Shown here: positions 59,482 through 64,000 of the stretch, piece by piece
Position numbering within the stretch: the stretch's first letter is position 1
Layout: the number at the start of each line of letters is the position of its first letter
Assembly (NCBI GenBank): GCA_947626165.1
Contig: CANQRG010000004.1
Coordinates: 102,722-166,721 of the forward strand
Source of the DNA: an uncultured Clostridia bacterium
GTDB taxonomy: Bacteria; Bacillota; Clostridia; Oscillospirales; Ruminococcaceae
DNA length: 64,000 nucleotides
Direction: 5' to 3'
Notes under the pieces: generated by a model
The model's input: only the letters and a program-made list of their open reading frames with translations
The model's database searches: none
What the model was told of the DNA's origin: nothing
Position numbers and translations under genes: made by a program

Positions 59482-60858
59482 TTACTTAATCTTTTTGCTT
59501 ATTCTAATAACAGACCAAGATCCATTTGCAGTAACAGTATATCCGTCTACTTCAACTTTTTTGTAAGCTCTGAGTTTAACATAGTATCTCTTGCCGCTCT
59601 TTAGCTTCCTGATAACCTTACTTGTATAAGTACCCTTTTTAACTTTAAATGTTCTTTTATTTTTAGTGAACTTTCTGTTAGTAGCAAGTTTTATTTCATA
59701 ACCATTTGCTCCACTTACTTTTTTCCAAGTAATTTTTAAAGTCTTTTTCTTAGTTGCTGTTACCTTTTTTATTACAGCCTTTTTAGTTTTAATTCCTGAT
59801 TTTATTGTTTTAACAGGTGATACAATATCATTTTTTTTAGAATAAATTGAGTTGGATTTTGACGTTGAAGTTTTATTGAAATCAAATGTTATCTCCATTG
59901 CATATTCAGGTAAATATGTACATCCCTCATAACCAGATTGATATTTATCACTTTCAACACCTGTAAATGGAGATAATCCAAATGTATCGAGCTTACCTAA
60001 CTTATCTTCATATTTTTTGTCGAAATTAACATCAACAGTTATTTTATTATTCTTATCATCTGAATTAAAGGTATATCTTCCTCCGTTTTTAAAGTCTCCT
60101 ATGAAATGATAAACTACATAACCAAATTTTACATTATATTTTTGCACAAACCAATATCCTGTTTGTATTGTTTTATATGGTTTCTTAGCTTCATATTCTT
60201 CCTTCGTATTATAAAGTTTTAGAATGGGGTTTTTGATTTCAAAATTGTCTGCTTCTGAACATTTAATGTTAGAAGAAAGCCTGAGAGATGTAATCCCATT
60301 TCCCCATTTCATTTTTGCGGAATCATCTTTGAAGTTGAATCCCTGTATACCTACTGTATAAGTACCACTACCTGTAATCTTTACATCATTAATTTTAGCG
60401 TTTTCAATAATCTCTTTTTTGCCCTCTGCGTTCTCAGTTAATATCCCTGCTGGTCCGAAGGCTGTTACAGGATACATTAAAGGAACACCATTTCTATCAT
60501 TTACTATTTTAGCATATTCGTAATTATACAGATAAGCCCATGGGCATCTTGCATTAATATTTGTAATTCTTTGCCCATCCATATTAATTGTTTCCTGTCC
60601 ATATTCATCAGATTCTCCTATTAAACCACGATAAGTTCCGCTAATAGTACAAACACTCAATCCCATATAATAATCTCCAGTTGTGATAGAATATGGCTTA
60701 ACTGTAAAGTCAAAATCATTTGCATTCTGCCTCTCTTGACCTATTTCAAAACCTATTTCCAAAGGTTTTTTATTTATATCCGCAGATGCAGAAAAACTCA
60801 GTGCTGATATTACTAAAGCAACAGCCGTTACATTTGAAATCAACCTTTTAATTATCAT
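59482..60858 (-). CDS. Secreted protein: paralogue of the 712-residue surface protein, with Lys-rich module
   Basis: A 457-residue exported protein on the integrated element. Signal peptide to about residue 26. Residues 27-335 match the N-terminal domain of the protein at 7428-9566 (GDYYMGLSV, CPWAYLYN, GSGTYTVGIQGFNF, LKLYNTKEEYEAKKPYK, LPEYAMEITF). The C-terminal 90 residues are the basic fibronectin-like module (LKITWKKVSGANGYEIKLA, YYVKLRAYKKV) also seen at 30360 and 32247. It lacks the anchor of its paralogue. Start at 60858 is set by aaaggaacgg. Confidence 0.82.
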   Translation of the reverse strand: MIIKRLISNVTAVALVISALSFSASADINKKPLEIGFEIGQERQNANDFDFTVKPYSITTGDYYMGLSVCTISGTYRGLIGESDEYGQETINMDGQRITNINARCPWAYLYNYEYAKIVNDRNGVPLMYPVTAFGPAGILTENAEGKKEIIENAKINDVKITGSGTYTVGIQGFNFKDDSAKMKWGNGITSLRLSSNIKCSEADNFEIKNPILKLYNTKEEYEAKKPYKTIQTGYWFVQKYNVKFGYVVYHFIGDFKNGGRYTFNSDDKNNKITVDVNFDKKYEDKLGKLDTFGLSPFTGVESDKYQSGYEGCTYLPEYAMEITFDFNKTSTSKSNSIYSKKNDIVSPVKTIKSGIKTKKAVIKKVTATKKKTLKITWKKVSGANGYEIKLATNRKFTKNKRTFKVKKGTYTSKVIRKLKSGKRYYVKLRAYKKVEVDGYTVTANGSWSVIRISKKIK

Positions 60859-60880
60859 ATTAAATCCGTTCCTTTTGTTA

Positions 60881-61726
60881 TTAATCTTCGAAACCAATAC
60901 GTTTTAATAAATCTTCTTTAAGTTCCTTTATTTCATCTATTATAATGTCCTCTGTAATAGCTATTTTTTCTAATGCAATTTCAATAAGATAATCATCTGT
61001 TGATATTGCTGTTTTTATATGAGAAGTATCACAATGCGCTTTAACCTTGCCATACGCTTCTCTAACCTTTTTGTGTAAATCATTTAACTCTATATTGCCA
61101 TTTATACATTCATCAATACTTTCAAGCAGTTCTAAAGTTATGTTGTAAACATCTTCAGACATTCCTTTAGGTTTTCCCCATAATTCATCATCAGGATTGC
61201 TGTCTTTTTCATCAGACGTTTGTTGATTAAAATCTTTTAGGCTAGTTTTATTTTTAGGGTTTGATTTGAATATTTCAATCTTTTCTTTAACTTCTTTTCT
61301 AGTCTTTCCGTATATCTCCAATAACTTCGTACCATCATTTTCTAGATTACTACTTTTTATTTGACCTATCCAAAGTCCTTTTGATTTGTCATAGTAAACT
61401 GTACTGTCTCCGTAAATATTATATGGCTGTTTAACATCATCTAATGATCGGGATTTTGTCTGTTTAATAAATTTTCTTAGTTCCATATATGAATTATTTT
61501 GTCTTTCTCTTATTAATTCAATTTGTTCTAGTATAGACGATAAAGCAAACATAATAACAAATAGTAATAGCACTGATAAAACCTCACCTATTACCAGTCC
61601 TATATTATACTCATGTTTTTGAGTTTCAATATCATAAGTTTGAAAAACTGCTCCACCAATCAAACTAAATATTATACCTACTATCAAAACCGCATAAGAT
61701 ATACCTTTCATTGTACTTGATTTCAT
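60881..61726 (-). CDS. Two-helix membrane protein with integrase-arm-like domain
   Basis: A 281-residue protein: two transmembrane helices (8-27, 42-64), a linker, then residues 105-156 (YGDSTVYYDKSKGLWIGQI, YGKTRKEVKEKIEIFKSN) closely match the N-terminal AP2-like arm-binding domain of the integrase at 58185. A 26-base stretch is identical in DNA (61275-61300 and 59182-59207). The rest is acidic and helical. The start at 61726 follows caggaggggg. A membrane-tethered DNA-binding domain is one reading; accidental fusion by recombination is another. Overall role unknown. Confidence 0.75.
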   Translation of the reverse strand: MKSSTMKGISYAVLIVGIIFSLIGGAVFQTYDIETQKHEYNIGLVIGEVLSVLLLFVIMFALSSILEQIELIRERQNNSYMELRKFIKQTKSRSLDDVKQPYNIYGDSTVYYDKSKGLWIGQIKSSNLENDGTKLLEIYGKTRKEVKEKIEIFKSNPKNKTSLKDFNQQTSDEKDSNPDDELWGKPKGMSEDVYNITLELLESIDECINGNIELNDLHKKVREAYGKVKAHCDTSHIKTAISTDDYLIEIALEKIAITEDIIIDEIKELKEDLLKRIGFED

Positions 61727-61884
61727 TGAAATTCCCCCTCCTGTTGACATCATCTTGAAAATGTTGTATAATATTGTTGTGAAAGCATGAATAATGCTTT
61801 TATTATCCATATATTCCATTATCCATATTTTCGCAATCCCCATCAGTATTAATGGTGCTGATGGGGATATTTTTTATAGTTTTT

Positions 61885-62370
61885 TTAAAAATCATCATCA
61901 GTTTCAGGTGCTGCTAAAAGACTATCAATTTGTTTCTGTGTAACTTGAATATATCCATCTTGCTCTTTATTGTCATCACTGCGAGCAGCTTTATATACAG
62001 TAATCAACTTATTTTTTTTTACAGTTTGTTCATTATCTTTAATGTCTAACAATTTATCGATTACTTGCTGCAGCTCAGGCTTGTTTCTGTAAGATAGTAT
62101 AAGTTTCTTTTCGTGAGAAGAAATTTTAAACTTATCAAATGAATTTACCTTATTGTTTTTCTTATCATCATCTTCCCAACCCATTAAATATGTTGGAGTA
62201 GTTTTTAGTGCTTTTGCTAGAGCTATTATCATGGATTGCGGAACATCCCTCTCCCCTGCCTCAATTTTTGCAATTGTTGAACGTGATTTATAACCAACAA
62301 TTTGAGCGAGTTCATCCTGCGTTAACCCCATATTAAGACGCTTTTTTAAAATTCGTTCGCCAAATGTCAT
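61885..62370 (-). CDS. CI-like XRE repressor of the integrated element
   Basis: A 161-residue regulator. N-terminal HTH (LTQDELAQIVGYKSRSTIAKIEAGERDVP, then KALKTTPTYLMGWED) is the phage-repressor type. The C-terminal part is a short linker plus about 50 helical residues, with no LexA-type peptidase domain, so induction would not be by RecA self-cleavage. It is divergent from the small Cro-like gene and faces five operator-like repeats. Promoter TTGACT, 17 bases, TATAAT on the minus strand (62400-62428). Confidence 0.88.
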   Translation of the reverse strand: MTFGERILKKRLNMGLTQDELAQIVGYKSRSTIAKIEAGERDVPQSMIIALAKALKTTPTYLMGWEDDDKKNNKVNSFDKFKISSHEKKLILSYRNKPELQQVIDKLLDIKDNEQTVKKNKLITVYKAARSDDNKEQDGYIQVTQKQIDSLLAAPETDDDF

Positions 62371-62399
62371 AACTGTACACCTCTTGCTTTCAATTATTT

Positions 62400-62573
62400 A
62401 TTATAACACTATAGTTCCCTAAAGTCAACAAAAATTTACAAGTTGTTGTGACAAAAAGTCAACAAAAATTAACCATAAAATTTGTGCAAAACAGAGAAAG
62501 TACAAATATGTGCAAATAAATGTTGACATATAGTCACGGCGGTGCTATACTGATTATGTTGACAGTTAGCCAC
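62400..62573. promoter_or_regulatory. CI/Cro switch region: two promoters and repeated operators
   Basis: Leftward promoter TTGACT (62423-62428)-17-TATAAT (62400-62405); rightward promoter TTGACA (62523-62528)-17-TATACT (62546-62551). Copies of an operator near GTTGACTATTAGTCAC lie at 62414-62429 (half match), 62448-62463 (reverse), 62522-62537 and 62558-62573, with another at the cro-like stop codon (62808-62823). Two overlap -35 boxes and one covers the start of the right transcript. Confidence 0.85.
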
Positions 62574-62600
62574 GTCATGTGATAATGGGGAGGTGAGAAA

Positions 62601-62819
62601 ATGACAGATAGCAACATGCTTATTGAAAAGATAAAAAGTTGCGGTTTTACTTTAGAACATTTCGCAAAGAAAATTGGTCTTACAAGACAAGGTCTTCACA
62701 AAAAGATATATAACAAATCAGAATTTAAGCAATCAGAAATAGAAAAAATATCAATACTACTTAACCTTGATAGTAAGCAGGAAAAAGATATTTTTTTTGC
62801 AAATAATGTTGACTATTAG
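62601..62819 (+). CDS. Cro-like small HTH protein
   Basis: A 72-residue protein with a Cro/DUF739-like HTH (FTLEHFAKKIGLTRQGLHKKIYNKS, FKQSEIEKISILLNL). It is the first rightward gene of the element, directly behind the operator-covered promoter, with a strong ribosome site (ggggaggtg). An operator copy overlaps its stop codon. The pairing with the divergent CI-like gene makes a lysis-lysogeny-type switch. Confidence 0.85.
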   Translation: MTDSNMLIEKIKSCGFTLEHFAKKIGLTRQGLHKKIYNKSEFKQSEIEKISILLNLDSKQEKDIFFANNVDY

Positions 62820-62839
62820 TCACTTATACAGTAAGAAAA

Positions 62840-62870
62840 AACATTCAAAGAGTCATTTTGAATGTTCTTT
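62840..62870 (+). terminator. Hairpin after the cro-like gene
   Basis: AACATTCAAA/TTTGAATGTT, 10 paired bases with a 7-base loop, followed by CTTTCC. The T-run is weak, so termination may be partial. Confidence 0.5.
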
Positions 62871-63235
62871 CCCCAAATTTATTTACCTGAAACTTGTTGC
62901 AGAGATGTTTATACAACATCATTACGCTTTTTTTACGAGGTCAGCACCTCTGGATATCAATATAAAAATCTCACAGCCAATGACTCTAGCTGTTTCTATC
63001 ACAAGCCGTCTCACTTAGGCTGTTTTAGTTCAGCACTTAACAATGCCCTTATGCATTGACAATATAAACACACCATATAGATATGTTTATATTTCAGGAG
63101 CAGGCAAATTCAAAAGTTTGGTCAAAATAATAACTCCCCCCCTTTTGTTTATTTGCCTAAGGCATATACAATATATCACATTATGCTAACTTTTGTCAAT
63201 ATTTTTTTACATTATTAGAAAAGAGGTGAGAAAAA
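62871..63235. other. Structured non-coding stretch
   Basis: No credible gene. Successive short hairpins: TGTTG/CAACA (62895-62918), GAGGTcagcACCTC (62937-62950), ACAGC/GCTGT (62973-62993), AGCC/GGCT (63004-63021), then ATATAAACA/TGTTTATAT (63062-63092) and AGGCAAAT..CAAAAG/CTTTTG..ATTTGCCT (63101-63158). It may be a structured RNA or replication/attachment region. Confidence 0.45.
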
Positions 63236-63511
63236 ATGAGAATAGGATTTGAGCCAGATTACAATCTAGACAAGGAGCTTGAAAAGTTTAAAGAACTATT
63301 GACCTTGCAAAAGCAACTTTCCGAGAACACTAAGTTGTTGAGGTTTATCGGTATTCGTGAAATGGCAGAATTAACAGGCTGGAGCTTACCTACTGTTCAA
63401 AATCTTTACAACAGACCAGACTTCCCTAGCTGTGATTTTGGCAAAGAAAAAATGGCTGAGATAAGTGCAGTTATTAAGTATTTCAGTGTACCACGCAGAA
63501 AAACAAGTTAA
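63236..63511 (+). CDS. Excisionase-like / MerR-type small DNA-binding protein
   Basis: A 91-residue protein. Residues 35-75 (GIREMAELTGWSLPTVQNLYNRPDFPSCDFG) fit the winged-helix HTH_17/excisionase type. Residues 8-34 form a helix that may be a dimerising coil. Ribosome site aagaggtgag. In this position it may be a recombination-directionality factor or a regulator of element genes; the sequence does not separate these. Confidence 0.75.
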   Translation: MRIGFEPDYNLDKELEKFKELLTLQKQLSENTKLLRFIGIREMAELTGWSLPTVQNLYNRPDFPSCDFGKEKMAEISAVIKYFSVPRRKTS

Positions 63512-63523
63512 GGAGTTGAAAAA

Positions 63524-63739
63524 ATGGAAACAAAGATAGCAATAGCGATGGTAGGTTTAGTTGTATTAATAGGCTACAGCATAATAATGACCTTGTGGGT
63601 ATTCTTCCCGAAGACACTAATACGCTGGGCAGATTATTTCGCAATACCTATCAAGGAGCAGGAGCTAAGACCTCTGCTTGAGGGCGAGGAGAAAGAAAAG
63701 AGCATAGAAGTAAAAGGAATGGAGGTAGAGAGAAGATGA
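63524..63739 (+). CDS. Small single-pass membrane protein
   Basis: A 71-residue protein with one transmembrane segment (about 5-28, IAIAMVGLVVLIGYSIIMTLWVFF) and a charged cytoplasmic end rich in Glu and Lys. It overlaps the next start codon (ATGA), so it is translationally coupled. No family is recognised. It is part of the element's rightward operon. Confidence 0.65.
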   Translation: METKIAIAMVGLVVLIGYSIIMTLWVFFPKTLIRWADYFAIPIKEQELRPLLEGEEKEKSIEVKGMEVERR

Positions 63740-63999
63740 AATCAACAGGAATAGTAAGACAAATGGACAACTTAGGCAGAATAGTAATTCCAATGGAGTT
63801 AAGAAAGGTTTTTGATATGCCTACAGGAACTCCAATAGAAATTTACACAGAAGGTGATTCTATTATTCTGCATAAGTATCAGAACAAGTGCGAGTTCTGT
63901 GGCAGTACAGAAAATGTTACCGTGTTCAAAGACAAGATAGTATGCAGTAATTGTTTAAATGATTTGAAAGGTTTGAAAACACAATGCAGAAATGCTTAA
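63736..63999 (+). CDS. AbrB/SpoVT-type regulator with zinc-ribbon tail
   Basis: An 87-residue protein. Residues 3-50 are a swapped-hairpin AbrB domain (GIVRQMDNLGRIVIPMELRK, IEIYTEGDSIILHKY), typical of transition-state regulators and SpoVT. Residues 53-73 contain two CxxC pairs (CEFC and CSNC), a zinc-ribbon seen in many clostridial AbrB proteins. It overlaps the preceding gene by four bases. The stop codon lies at the window edge, and the operon probably continues. Confidence 0.9.
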   Translation: MKSTGIVRQMDNLGRIVIPMELRKVFDMPTGTPIEIYTEGDSIILHKYQNKCEFCGSTENVTVFKDKIVCSNCLNDLKGLKTQCRNA

Positions 64000-64000
64000 A

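Noticed and set aside
62767..63059. Two overlapping short open frames after the cro-like gene
   Set aside because: No ribosome sites or protein-like composition, and they overlap the chain of hairpins.

Overview
The window looks like a low-GC, strictly anaerobic, Gram-positive chromosome. An Oscillospiraceae/Ruminococcus-type gut bacterium fits best. The evidence is a fermentative gene set (pyruvate formate-lyase, AdhE, Rex, GTP-type PEP carboxykinase, [FeFe]-hydrogenase maturases), a sigma-K-like sporulation gene, many secreted proteins with Lys-rich C-terminal fibronectin-like modules, and Firmicutes promoters with 17-nt spacers. Genus assignment is inference; no rRNA is present.

Layout. 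1-3.05 kb: the end of a mobile element (XRE regulator, VapE-type primase-helicase with a frameshift) that cuts off the 3' end of a sigma-K-like gene, as skin elements do. 3.7-6.8 kb: dtd, then a small membrane protein gene, acpS and nnr. 6.8-12.3 kb: lipoproteins and surface proteins, including an SGNH hydrolase. 12.3-21.9 kb: a degenerate P-type-ATPase-like membrane protein, rlmB, ogg, and an operon ddl-murI-ywiB-like-argS. 22-26 kb: a pyruvate formate-lyase locus in which the glycyl-radical domain is a separate 83-residue protein, accompanied by a second small protein resembling its N-terminal half, followed by pflA. 26-30.3 kb: hydF, hydG, hydE and a TM1266-type gene behind a structured leader. 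30.3-33.8 kb: two secreted repeat proteins around an XRE regulator. 34-37.5 kb: rex-adhE. 37.6-47 kb: an APH-like kinase, a Thr-rich membrane protein, asnB, and a CsbB/YfhO-type glycosylation pair. 47-57 kb: pckG, an SH3b protein, a CorC/HlyC-type protein, pyrE, a diverged PRTase, a TtcA-like gene, tcdA, GH43 and an amidase. 57.9-64 kb: tRNA-Ser(CGA) followed by the left part of an integrated element (integrase, candidate sRNA, surface-protein paralogue, membrane protein carrying an integrase-arm-like domain, CI/Cro-type switch, excisionase-like and AbrB-like genes) that runs off the right edge.

How the genes fit together. PFL, AdhE and PckG handle the pyruvate/acetyl-CoA/PEP node of mixed-acid fermentation. 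Perfect Rex-type palindromes sit at the same position relative to near-identical promoters of rex-adhE and pckG, so NADH/NAD+ balance probably controls both. HydEFG build the H-cluster of a hydrogenase encoded elsewhere. The most unusual items are the split PFL, the interrupted sigK, the pseudo-P-type ATPase, and the integrase-arm domain reused in a membrane protein.
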